Shown: in pieces, positions 32,385 through 42,900 of the stretch
How the letters are laid out: each line of letters starts with the position of its first letter
Position numbering within the stretch: position 1 is the stretch's first letter
Origin: JAVVUJ01 sp964461765
GTDB taxonomy: Bacteria > Bacillota > Clostridia > Peptostreptococcales > Anaerovoracaceae
Assembly: GCA_964461765.1 (NCBI GenBank)
Contig: CAYWVS010000013.1
Coordinates: forward strand, 1 to 51,246
Reading direction: 5' to 3'
Length of the DNA: 51,246 nucleotides
The notes under the pieces: generated by a model
What the model was told of the DNA's origin: nothing
Database searches by the model: none
Seen by the model: only the letters and a program-made list of their open reading frames with translations
Program-made: the position numbers and the translations under genes

Positions 32385-32400
32385 ACGAAGGGATATATCA

Positions 32401-33378
32401 ATGAAGAAATTACTTATAGTATTTATAGCTTTTACAATGCTACTCATTCCGGCATGTAGTAAATCTCCGGCTAAAGAGACCGGCAAAACTGAAAAGGTAG
32501 GAGAGGGTGTACAACTCTCCATAGCAGCGGGCAATTCCATGGGTTCCTATTACACCATAGGACAAGCCCTTACTCTAGCCCTAAAAAAACAGATGGTAGA
32601 ACTTGAAGTCCTTGAAACTTCCGGCTCGCCACAGAATCTAAGCATGATTCTGAATGACGAAGCGGACTTAGCTATCTCCATGCTCGATGTGGCTACTCAA
32701 TCTTATGAAAGCAAGGATCCTGTGGGAGAGAATGGTATGGGTAGTGACTTGCAAGTTATGATGGAGCTATATCCAAACTTTGTGCAGATTGTCACTACGG
32801 AAGATACGGGAATTAAGACCTTTCAAGATTTAAAGTATAAAAGGGTAGGCGTGGGAGCCGAGCATTCAGGAATTGAATGGAATGCAAAGCTGATTTTTGA
32901 AGCTCATGAAATGTCCTATAAGGACTGTGAGGTTGCAATGGTTGAGCCAAAGGATGCTGTGACACAAATCCTCGAGGGCAAGTTAGATGCTGCTTTTGTA
33001 ACGGGAGGTGTTCCCAATGACACCATTAATGAAATTGTAAAAGATAAAAGTAAAAAGCTGGTGTTAATTCCCATAACAGGAAAAGCCAGAGCGGATTTAA
33101 TTAAGAAATATCCTTATTATAAAGAAGATGTGATTCCGGTCAACACCTACGGAAAAAATGAGGAAGTGGATACAGTCTCTGTCATGAATATCTTGTTTGC
33201 AAACAAGAACTTAGACAAAGATTTAGTTAATAACATGCTAACCACCATAGAAGCTAGACTCACTGAACTTCAGGCATCCTTGGGAACTGATGAGATGGTT
33301 AACATGAACAACCCTGAGGAAGTTACAGATATCCCCCTGCACCCAGGAGCGAAGGAGTTTTTTGATAAAAGAAAATAA
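32401..33378 (+). CDS. TAXI-family TRAP transporter solute-binding lipoprotein
   Basis: A 325-residue exported binding protein. The signal peptide ends in a lipobox LLIPACSK with lipid-modified Cys19. The mature part has TAXI (NMT1-like) features: SIAAGNSMGSYYTIGQALT, then NLSMILNDEADLAI, VGVGAEHSG, LEGKLDAAFVTGG and VPNDTINEI. TAXI proteins feed TRAP transporters that import dicarboxylates or amino acids such as glutamate. No membrane subunit lies in the window, so the partner is elsewhere or absent. It follows the lytic transglycosylase by 16 nt and is probably cotranscribed. No terminator was seen in the AT-rich 153 bp before metG. Confidence 0.9.
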   Translation: MKKLLIVFIAFTMLLIPACSKSPAKETGKTEKVGEGVQLSIAAGNSMGSYYTIGQALTLALKKQMVELEVLETSGSPQNLSMILNDEADLAISMLDVATQSYESKDPVGENGMGSDLQVMMELYPNFVQIVTTEDTGIKTFQDLKYKRVGVGAEHSGIEWNAKLIFEAHEMSYKDCEVAMVEPKDAVTQILEGKLDAAFVTGGVPNDTINEIVKDKSKKLVLIPITGKARADLIKKYPYYKEDVIPVNTYGKNEEVDTVSVMNILFANKNLDKDLVNNMLTTIEARLTELQASLGTDEMVNMNNPEEVTDIPLHPGAKEFFDKRK

Positions 33379-33531
33379 TTATTGAGTAATTTAAGTGATA
33401 TTAAGCTATTAATATTATAATTTAAAAAATTTAATAGGATTAAATATTTAAATTGATAATATAAACTTTTAAAATTAAAGCTACAGATTAAAAAAATCAG
33501 TAAATGATAATAAAAAAAGAGAGGAATGAAT

Positions 33532-35439
33532 ATGGCAGACAAAAAATTCTATATAACAACCCCCATATATTATCCCAGTTCCAATTTGCATATAGGACAT
33601 ACTTACTGTACCGTCATGGTAGATGCTATGGCTAGATTTAAAAGGTTAACAGGTCATGATGTAATGTTTCTTACCGGTACGGATGAACATGGTCAAAAGA
33701 TTCAAAAGGTTGCAGAGGAAAAAGGGGTAACACCGCAGCAGCATGTAGATGAAATCGTTGAGGGTATCAAGGAGCTTTGGAAAACTATGGAAATTTCCTA
33801 TGATGATTTCATTAGAACTACTGAACCACGTCATAAGGAGCGTGTTCAAAAGATCTTTATGAAGATGTATGAAAAAGGGGATATTTACAAAGGTCAGTAT
33901 GAAGGTCTTTACTGTACTCCCTGTGAAGCTTTTTGGACGGAAACTCAGGCGGAAGAGGGAAAATGCCCTGATTGCGGTCGTCCTGTGGAGAAATCATCAG
34001 AGCCTGCCTATTTCTTTAAGTTATCTGAATATCAAGATCGCTTAATCGACCTATATGAAAACAATCCTGAGTTTTTACAACCGGAGAGCAGAAGAAAGGA
34101 AATGTTGAACTTTGTGAAACAGGGCTTAGAGGATCTTTGCGTTTCACGTTCCACCTTTGACTGGGGAGTGAAGGTTCCTATCGACGAGTCCCACGTGGTT
34201 TATGTTTGGTTAGATGCATTGTCAAACTATATCACTGCATTGGGATATCCCGATGATTCGGAAGCCTACAACAAATATTGGCCCGCGGATGTGCATTTGG
34301 TAGGAAAGGAAATCGTAAGGTTCCATTCCGTCATTTGGCCTGCTATGTTGATGTCTTTAGAAATTCCTTTACCTAAAAAAGTATTAGGTCATGGTTGGTT
34401 GCTTTTGGATGGAGGCAAAATGTCAAAGTCTAAGGGAAATGTGGTTGACCCAGTAAAGCTTATCGAAAGATATGGCGTAGATGCTTTAAAATATTTCCTG
34501 CTAAGGGAATACACCTTTGGTCAAGACGGACTGTTTACCAACGAAGTCATGATAAACAGGATGAACTTTGACTTGGCCAACGATTTAGGAAATCTGGTCA
34601 GTAGAACTGTTTCCATGATAGAAAAATATAACGACGGCATTATTCCCGATGACCTACAGCCTGGAGAATTTGATGAAGACTTAAAAAAGGTGGCCATACA
34701 AGCCGCTCAAAAGGTGGAAGAAAATATGGACAAATTCCACTTCAGCCAAGCTTTGGAAGAAATTTGGGTTGTGGTAAGGAGAACCAATAAATATATCGAT
34801 GAAACTATGCCTTGGAGTTTGGCCAAGGATGAAAGCACGAAGGATAGACTTTGTACGGTCTTACACAACTTAGCAGAGTCCATCAGGGTAATTTCCGTTC
34901 TAATCTACCCTTTCATGCATACAACTTCTCAGAATATCAGAACCCAACTGGGGATCAAAGAACCTGTTATTTGGGAAGATTCAATGGTTTTTAACTTGCT
35001 TAAAAATGAAAAGACGGAAAAGGGTGCACCCATATTCCCCAGATTAGATCTAAAGGAGGAATTGGAAGCATTGGAAGCCTTAAAGGGTGGCGATATGGAA
35101 AATAAGCCATTAGAATTAAAAAAAGAAATTGAATATGATGATTTTGATAAAATCGATTTTAGAGTAGGTACTGTTTTAAGTTGTGAGAAGCATCCTAAGG
35201 CTGATAAGTTGTTAGTTTTTCAAATACAAATGGGTACTGAAATCAGACAGGTAATTTCGGGAGTGGCAGAAGATTTTGCTCCGGAAGAAACCCTAGGCCG
35301 CAAGGTTATCGTGGTTGCCAACCTAAAGCCACGAATGCTTAGGGGAATGGAGTCAAAGGGTATGTTGCTCTTTGCAGAAAACGGAAAACGTTGTGAATTT
35401 GTAACGACAACTGCACCGGATGGAAATGCGGTGAACTAA
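33532..35439 (+). CDS. metG: Methionyl-tRNA synthetase
   Basis: Class I synthetase, 635 residues. HIGH is at residues 20-23 (NLHIGHTY); a zinc knuckle CTPCEAFW...CPDCG follows near 125-150; KMSKS is at 296-300 (GGKMSKSKGNVVDP). The C-terminal 110 residues form a Trbp111/EMAP-like tRNA-binding domain (IDFRVGTVLSCEKHPKADKL), as in dimeric bacterial MetRS. I start at the ATG at 33532, which has AGAGG at 7-nt spacing; an ATG 6 nt earlier overlaps the ribosome site. No T-box is present upstream. A terminator follows. Confidence 0.97.
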   Translation: MADKKFYITTPIYYPSSNLHIGHTYCTVMVDAMARFKRLTGHDVMFLTGTDEHGQKIQKVAEEKGVTPQQHVDEIVEGIKELWKTMEISYDDFIRTTEPRHKERVQKIFMKMYEKGDIYKGQYEGLYCTPCEAFWTETQAEEGKCPDCGRPVEKSSEPAYFFKLSEYQDRLIDLYENNPEFLQPESRRKEMLNFVKQGLEDLCVSRSTFDWGVKVPIDESHVVYVWLDALSNYITALGYPDDSEAYNKYWPADVHLVGKEIVRFHSVIWPAMLMSLEIPLPKKVLGHGWLLLDGGKMSKSKGNVVDPVKLIERYGVDALKYFLLREYTFGQDGLFTNEVMINRMNFDLANDLGNLVSRTVSMIEKYNDGIIPDDLQPGEFDEDLKKVAIQAAQKVEENMDKFHFSQALEEIWVVVRRTNKYIDETMPWSLAKDESTKDRLCTVLHNLAESIRVISVLIYPFMHTTSQNIRTQLGIKEPVIWEDSMVFNLLKNEKTEKGAPIFPRLDLKEELEALEALKGGDMENKPLELKKEIEYDDFDKIDFRVGTVLSCEKHPKADKLLVFQIQMGTEIRQVISGVAEDFAPEETLGRKVIVVANLKPRMLRGMESKGMLLFAENGKRCEFVTTTAPDGNAVN

Positions 35440-35493
35440 TCCCATTTTGCTTCAAGTAGTTTGCCTGAGGGATGATTCATTGAAAATAAGGAG

Positions 35494-35537
35494 ACGTAAG
35501 AGTCAGATGGGAAAATTTGATTCTTGCGTTTTTTTTA
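35494..35537 (+). terminator. Rho-independent terminator of metG
   Basis: ACGTAAGAGTC (35494-35504) pairs with GATTCTTGCGT (35519-35529), using two wobble pairs, followed by eight Ts. Confidence 0.75.
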
Positions 35538-35603
35538 ATATGAAGAAATATTGTCAAAGGAGGTATGAAGCAATTATTTTTTGGAGGTGATATTAAAAAA
35601 GCA

Positions 35604-35631
35604 TTGACAAATTCTAGAAAACGTATATAAT
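35604..35631 (+). promoter_or_regulatory. SigA promoter of the surface-protein operon
   Basis: A perfect TTGACA (35604-35609), 16-bp spacer and a perfect TATAAT (35626-35631), about 75 bp before the first SLH gene. Confidence 0.75.
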
Positions 35632-35705
35632 GGTAAAAAATGGATAAACGAATTAATTAAAAGTAAGAATTAAACCTGAAATGTTAAATGAGAAAGGAAA
35701 GACAA

Positions 35706-36893
35706 ATGGCAGAGACTAAATTTAAAAGAGGTATAATATTTGCGTTTATTATGATGACCACCATCTTAATTATGGGTGCCATGAATAGTGCGGAGGCAGC
35801 AGGAAAGACATTTTCAGATGTATCAAAGTCAAATTGGGCTTACGAGTCTATTATAACCATGAGTGAAAAGCAGATTATCGTAGGTTACCCCGATGGATCT
35901 TATAAACCGGGAGGAACTTTAACCTATGGAGAATTTCTTAAAATGGTGATGGTGGCTTTGAAGCACATACCGGAGGCGGAAGTTTCCCCGGAATTCAGTG
36001 CTATTATCGATCCGGGTAATGCGGTTGATGATAAGGGAAGGGTTGAAACCAACCCTGTTACAGGGCAGAAGAAACATTGGGCTCAGAATTATTACGATAA
36101 AGCCATAGAAAGGAATTTTTTCACCAAGTATGATATCCACGAGGCAGCATTGCCAAACCCTATAGACAGGGAACACATGGCTCTTATTATCAATACGTTA
36201 CTGAAAGATATTTCTTCAGAGAAATATGAATTTGTACAGCAGAGCATGAAGGATGCTGCAGAAATTAATAAATACCCTTATGAGGTTTCCAAGGCATATG
36301 TTTCAGGAATCCTTACGGGCTATGAGGATGGATCTTTTAAACCGGCAAATACGCTCACCCGAGCAGAAGCTGCAGCTGTCCTTTGTAGATTGACGGATCC
36401 TGCTAAAAGGGTAATCCCTGATGGAGTAAAAGGTCTTACAGATGAGGAGGTGTATCTTCCTGAAAAGCAGCCGGAAAAGGACCTGCCCGTTCTCAGCCTT
36501 GAAGAAAGATTGGAAGCAGGTGGCAGAGAATCCATAGGAGATCTCATTGAAAGTTCACCTTCCCGTTTGCCAGTGGAACAGATGATTACCAATGATAGAG
36601 AACTTTTGGGGTTGAGAAACGTTAAATATTATGAAATAATTACCAAACCCATTTATGGAATCACGGTGGAGAAAACCTTAGCTGGTGGTGAGTGCATCAT
36701 GGTGGATAATGCGGACTATGCCAGATCGGCTTTGATTGTTACTAAGGGAATTGGAAAACAGCTAGGAGGTGTTTCTGATTATTTCTATATTCAAGGGCAG
36801 ACAGATAAAGCATTTCCACGGGATTTTGACTATATTGGATTTTATAATGTTAGCCTTGACACCATTCTCCTTATACCCAACCCATTGCGGTGA
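35706..36893 (+). CDS. SLH-domain surface protein (395 aa)
   Basis: Exported protein with a signal peptide (GIIFAFIMMTTILIMGAMNS, then AEAA) and three S-layer-homology domains: about residues 35-90 (FSDVSKSNWAYESIITM, VGYPDGSYKP), 125-170 (HWAQNYYDKAIERNFF) and 185-235 (TGYEDGSFKPANTLTRAEAA). SLH triplets bind pyruvylated secondary cell-wall polymer. The remaining 160 residues are an unrecognised domain. I start at the ATG at 35706, with AAGGA upstream. The gene ends 11 nt before the giant protein gene, so the two form an operon. It may anchor that partner (inference). Confidence 0.9.
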   Translation: MAETKFKRGIIFAFIMMTTILIMGAMNSAEAAGKTFSDVSKSNWAYESIITMSEKQIIVGYPDGSYKPGGTLTYGEFLKMVMVALKHIPEAEVSPEFSAIIDPGNAVDDKGRVETNPVTGQKKHWAQNYYDKAIERNFFTKYDIHEAALPNPIDREHMALIINTLLKDISSEKYEFVQQSMKDAAEINKYPYEVSKAYVSGILTGYEDGSFKPANTLTRAEAAAVLCRLTDPAKRVIPDGVKGLTDEEVYLPEKQPEKDLPVLSLEERLEAGGRESIGDLIESSPSRLPVEQMITNDRELLGLRNVKYYEIITKPIYGITVEKTLAGGECIMVDNADYARSALIVTKGIGKQLGGVSDYFYIQGQTDKAFPRDFDYIGFYNVSLDTILLIPNPLR

Positions 36894-36904
36894 AAGGAGT
36901 CTAA

Positions 36905-39900
36905 ATGAAGCAAATTCTGTATATTCTTTCTCTATGCATGATCATCATAATGATGCAAAACCATTCTATTAATTGGAATACTATGGAGGTTTATGGTACT
37001 CAACAACAGGTGACTGTGACCCACTATCGATTGGATACAGGAGTCATTTTTTTATGGAAGAGTTCCTCAGGAGTATGGCAAAATGGCTGGAGTCCTGGCA
37101 GTTCCAAAAGCTGGAATGGAAGTTTTAATATAGGATTGGGGAAGAAAAATGTTAAAGTATATCCTTATACTGAGGACAATTTTCATTTTAATAATACTAA
37201 TCAATATCATTGGAATTCTAACACTTTTACTACTAATAAAATTCAGTATGATACAAATTATTCAAACTTTTCAACATTCCCGCTACAAGTTGCTGGTGCT
37301 AATACTTACCAAGAGAGTAATGGCAAATTAACCGTTACCTACAATGCTACATTTATGGCTAGAGGTGGATCTATTTTTAACGTAAAAGATGAGTTGAGAA
37401 AACCAGGAGGTGCGGGAAAACAATACTTAATCGACTTATTGGGTAACCCTAGCCAAGACATCATTGACAAAATGAATCTTTTGGATCCAAATAGCGAAAG
37501 TTATAGCAGCAACGTAGAAGGGTATTTGTTTTTTATTCCCATTATCATTCAATATGATGAGCTTACTAAGGTAGAGATTCCCGAGGAACCGGAAGAGCCT
37601 GAGGAGCCGGAAACCGAAGTGGAGCAACCTCCTGTAGAAGAACCGGAGCAACTTCCTGAAATGGCAGGAGTAGCCTCCCTTTTACTTCCGGAGTACACCT
37701 ATGAAGGACATGCCGCTTTAGCAGAGGATCAATCTGGATTTCAGGTTAATGATGTAAAATATTCTGCCACAGCAGCATACAAGGCAAAGCTTGCTACCAA
37801 TGAGTTTAAGGTCATCCCCCAAGGTGCGGGAACGGTCAAAAAGCTTGAGGGAAGCCATACCCAGGCTCATGCTGTTTTCCCAAGAAGAGGGATGTACAGC
37901 GTATCCTTAAACATCAAGATGAAAAATGAAGAAGCTTTGTCTGCTATAAAGCCTATAGAGGTTCGAAAGACCCCTTACATAATAGAAAACTTAGGTGGCA
38001 TTCAAAAGGTCAATCGGAAGCAAGTTTTGAATATATCTGTGGCTACTTACCCCGACCAACCAATCATAGATTATTATGTAAAGGTAAAAAGCCTTAAGAC
38101 CCCTGATGAAATTATTTTGACCGAAGCAAAACCCCAAGAAAATTCTGCTTTAATCAAAACCAGAGTACTGAAGACTTATGGAGATAAATATTGGACAAAC
38201 TTTGAGTTGGAATTCATCACAAAGACCGACGGAGAGTACCAATACACGGTATTTGCCAAGGATGCCAAAGGGGACACCGACATTCAACAAAAAAACTTTA
38301 CCGTCAGGCCTGATTTACCTCCTGAACCCATCATAGGAGTGCAGGATTCTTTTATCCGAAACAAAGGTACAGACATAGCTGAAATTACTTTGGAGGATGA
38401 AAGCCTTTCCGATGGAGATCAACTGGAGCGAAAGTGGAGCGTGTATTTTGAGAATCCCCTGAATGGAGCCAGCCAAAGTTCAAAAAAAGGATCAGAAGTA
38501 GAAGATAGTTTTAGCTATCAAGATGTCTCAAAAATTCCGGGATATGAAGAACTTGGTTATGGCAATGGTCAAAAAGTAAAATTTCAAAAGCAAGGGGTAG
38601 GTAAAGTAAAGGTTAAGCTACATGTAACGGATGTTTGGAATGAACCTACTTTGGAAGAATATATTACTTCAGCCGATTACCTATCAGGTGAAATCACCGC
38701 GGATACTGAGGTTATTAATATCTCACCTAAGATTACTTTGGAAATGGGAAAATCCAAGGAACTGGATTTAATTATTTTGACAGGAAAAACCTCCTTGCCG
38801 GCTATATCTGCAAACATAAATAATATTCGAGCCGCTTTTATTGAAAAGTCCATAGATGCCAACATCAGTCTCCTGGCTGCAAACTTACCGGAGGAAGGAA
38901 AGTATAGATGGATTGCCGATTGGGAGTGGCCTACATCCATTAATTGTTTTACTTGTAGACAAAATAATAAGGGATTGATGGATTCTGAGTTTGCCTATAG
39001 AATTACCTCTCCCGGAAAGGTGATGAGCGGATATCAGGAGGTCTGTATCACAAATGCACCTCATATGGCAGAAGCCCTTTGCCCCGGTGACGAGCATTGC
39101 AGATGTAAGGTTGATCCGGCTACGGGACAGAAAATCTCCATGGATGAACCTCATGTGGTGTGGAGTTACCCCATTAACGGCTCAGGAAAATTTGCATTGT
39201 TCATTGACAATCTGGAAAGAAATATCTATATTGCAGATTATGACAAAAAAAAGACGTTACTATTAAATCGTAAGACGGGAACTATAGTAGGGGAATTAGA
39301 TTTTCTCATGGAAGAAAACCCTATAGTGTCTGACTTAAGCAATGATATTTTTTTCATTGATGTAAATAAAATTCAAAGATACATCGTAAAAGACAAAAAA
39401 TTGTCTACTGTTACCAATCAAGGAGGACAGATTTATCAAATCAGTGAAGGTCAAATCAGTTTTCTTGGAAAGAAACAAGGGACAAGTTCATTGGCAGGCA
39501 GTGGAAATGGGTGGTATCTGGGTAGCTTTGACATGAAAACGGGTCAGGTTTACGAAAAGGGGGTTCCTGTACTTTCCGGCTATTCGGACAATGTAACACC
39601 TTGTGACTTAGATATAGAGGGCAACGCTGTATTTCGTCAGGATGGAAAACTATGGTTGGTAAACCCCAAAACCCAACAGGTAATCAGCCTAAATGGAGTG
39701 CTCAAGGGGGACTACATGAACAGCACCGGATTTGTAAAGGATGAGATGGGTAGAGGAGTTATGGTCTACAATTGCTACAGCAACATCGATTACAAGGGTT
39801 CGGGACGATTTTACTTTAACCTTTATACCATCAAAGAAAATGGATTAAAACTCCTTACATCTCGCTCAGAAAGTATTACAGGGTTTAATGGCAAGGGCAT

Positions 39901-42900
39901 TTCTTATGCGAAATTACATAGCAATGAAGGTAAAATCTATGTCTTACAAGGAGCAAACTGGCAGAATATAGATGCAGTATCTTCTGTAAAAGGGTTTGCT
40001 TTCGCAGTGGATGCTGTTACGGGTGCCATTAGTACCGGATTCGGACAATGGGGTTGGGATCAGGTTGAAGAGGCTGCCGGATATAATGGCTCCTTGATGA
40101 ATACCACAGGCAGTTACGATCAATGGGTTGGCATGACAAGTAGAATCAAGCTCTTTAGAAACTACTACAATGGAAATCAATCAAAAGTTTATCAGCTTTA
40201 TACCAATGGTTACTTTAGCCAAAATGGAACCGATAAAGTTATAGCCACAGACGAGAAGACCAATGACAGTAACTTAAAGAGTGATACAAATTTTCAGCAA
40301 TTCCTTAATGAAAAAGGTGCACGCCACATAGAGCAGCCGGGATTGCAACCGGAGACCCTTGCCCAGATAAGTCAAAAAATAGAAGAACTGCCTCAAAATG
40401 TATTAGAACTGAAGGGAGAGGGGCAGGGAAAAGTGAATATTTCGAAGGAAATTACTTTTATTCCTGATACAGAATATGTCTACCGGTATGAAATAAAGTC
40501 ATTCTTGAATGAAGTGGAGGATGTATTTCACCCCATCATCAATTACAGAGGTTTAGGAGATGTAAAAAATATGCCTCAGGGATCCATTCCTGTCTACAAG
40601 TCATTGGCGTTAGAGGATTCGGAGGGGCATAAAATAGAGGCAAGAGGTACTAAAAATGATGGAAGCTCAAACTCAAAAACTATTGAAATTCAAATGGAGC
40701 AAGAAGGTGTCATGGAATTTCGGGAGGTATTCACCACCAATAGTTACAATAATAGCGACTATGAAATAAGCTTAAATGGCAATGTTGTAGATAAAGGGTC
40801 AGTAAAATTACCGGGGTTTGACCAAAACAAAAGCCTCATGTTATCAAAGGGCAACCACCAGATAAAGTTTACAGTTACAGTAGGCAGGGACGATAAGGCA
40901 TCATTTGCTATAAATAATATTAAGATTTACTACTATGGTGATCAAAATCCCCCTGTATCTGAAAAAAATATCAAGGTTACTTCCGGTCAATCTATAATGG
41001 TGGAGAATAGGTTTTATTCACCTAAGGAAGCTGCCTTTGTTAAAAATGAAAGGACGGGGAATTTTTATAGGGAGGAATTTTTAGGGAATGTGCCAAACTC
41101 AAGCTATCTTTCTTTTACTTTAAAAAGCCAGGGTACGGTCAAAGATCCCATTAGATGGTCATTTCAACCCACGACTAAATCTGCTTCCTTTGGTTCCACT
41201 TATTTTCAGAATGGGGAAGGAAACTTTAACATCCATGCACCTGCCGATAAGATTTTACTGGTAAGCTTTAAGGAACAAGTGGTTGCGCCTATAAACAACA
41301 CCCCCACCTACTCCGGCGGCACCATGATTTCTCCCACAACTGTGGTTGTAAAGCCGGCACAAACCTATTCCCGCTATTATTATTTGAGCAGTGGAGGAGA
41401 TAGAGGTGGATATGGTAGCGTTAATATTCGTGACATACAAATCATGGAAATAGACCCGACACAAGTAGATATAAATCGGCTATTCTTAAATAATAGTTTA
41501 ATTAATTATGCTTTATCACAGGTAAATGATAATTTTGCTATTATAGATTTACTCCAAGATTCTTATAAACTGTATCTATTCACCAATGTGAATGGCCAGA
41601 GTACTTTTGATCAAGATATAGGAACTTTATCCATTGGAACGGATACCACTGCTACTGAAGCATTCGGATGTTATCTGTGGAACTTTAAACTTTATAGGGT
41701 GCAACAAGGAAAGGAGCAACTAATATTTGAAGATAAATTTAATGATCAAAGTAAATTTGAAAATGAATGGCGTGTGAATTTAGAAGGCAATTCAAGTGGA
41801 AAAATTACTTTAGCCAATATTTATCAAGAGGAAATAGAAGAAATCCCATTAATTTATAAAAAGGGTCAGTTAGTAAAATACAACTTATATTATGAGGATT
41901 ATGAGGCAGATCCGTCAAAACGACAATACTGGAGATATACCCACACTCCTTATAATGATGGCTCTCACCCGGAGGCATCGATGATTCTTGACAAATGGGA
42001 TAATGTTGTGAAGGCACAGGAAAAAATCTTAGACAAGCCTATTGAACGATTTTACATTGATGGTAAGTATACCGTTGAACATTGGCAAGAGGATAACACA
42101 GCTCGTTCCAACCTACCTTTGGACGATTCAGGATACCCACTGGGCAACCCTGATTATGATAAGCTTAGCAATGTAGAAAACTTGACATTCTATATTGAGG
42201 GAGGTGCAAAGGCCCCTTGGATTACATCTATTCAAACCCTAGTGAGGGGAACGGATGGTATATGGAAAAAAGGCGCTGTAAAGGAGGGACAAAACTTTAA
42301 GATTGAGATCGGCATAGATGATGAAGAAAAGGATATTCTAAATCTTACTACCGAAGTCTATCGCAATAAAAAGCTCATTTACACCCACTTTAAGGATAAC
42401 ATTACTCCAAAGGAATTAATGGGGGGGATTAAGGGGAACTATCCTCTTACCACTACCGATTTAGTGACCAATGCCAGGGGAAGCAGTCAGACTAGTGCAT
42501 TAATCGGTCCATATGAAGTCATTTGTACTGTAAGAGACGAAACAGGCGCGGGAATGGGTTCTTATAAATTTACTGTGGTTTCAGAAGGAAAGATTATGGG
42601 ATATGTCAATCATACGGATGAATGGGAACAAAATAGGAGGAAGTATAATGTAAAGAATTTTAACTCTGAAATCAATCGGAAATTTACTTTGACCGAATAT
42701 CTTGCCCTTAATAAGCCACGACAAAGAGGTACCAATGTTTTCTGGAGTGGAGAGAAATTTATACTGCAAGCTGAAGTAGGAGGAAATCCTACAAAGGTGA
42801 CTTGCCAAATATTGAATACTGGGAAAAACAATTATAGCACAGTGATGAAATCTACAGGAAAAATAAATGCAGAGGGAGAAATCCTCTTTGCAGGAGAGCT

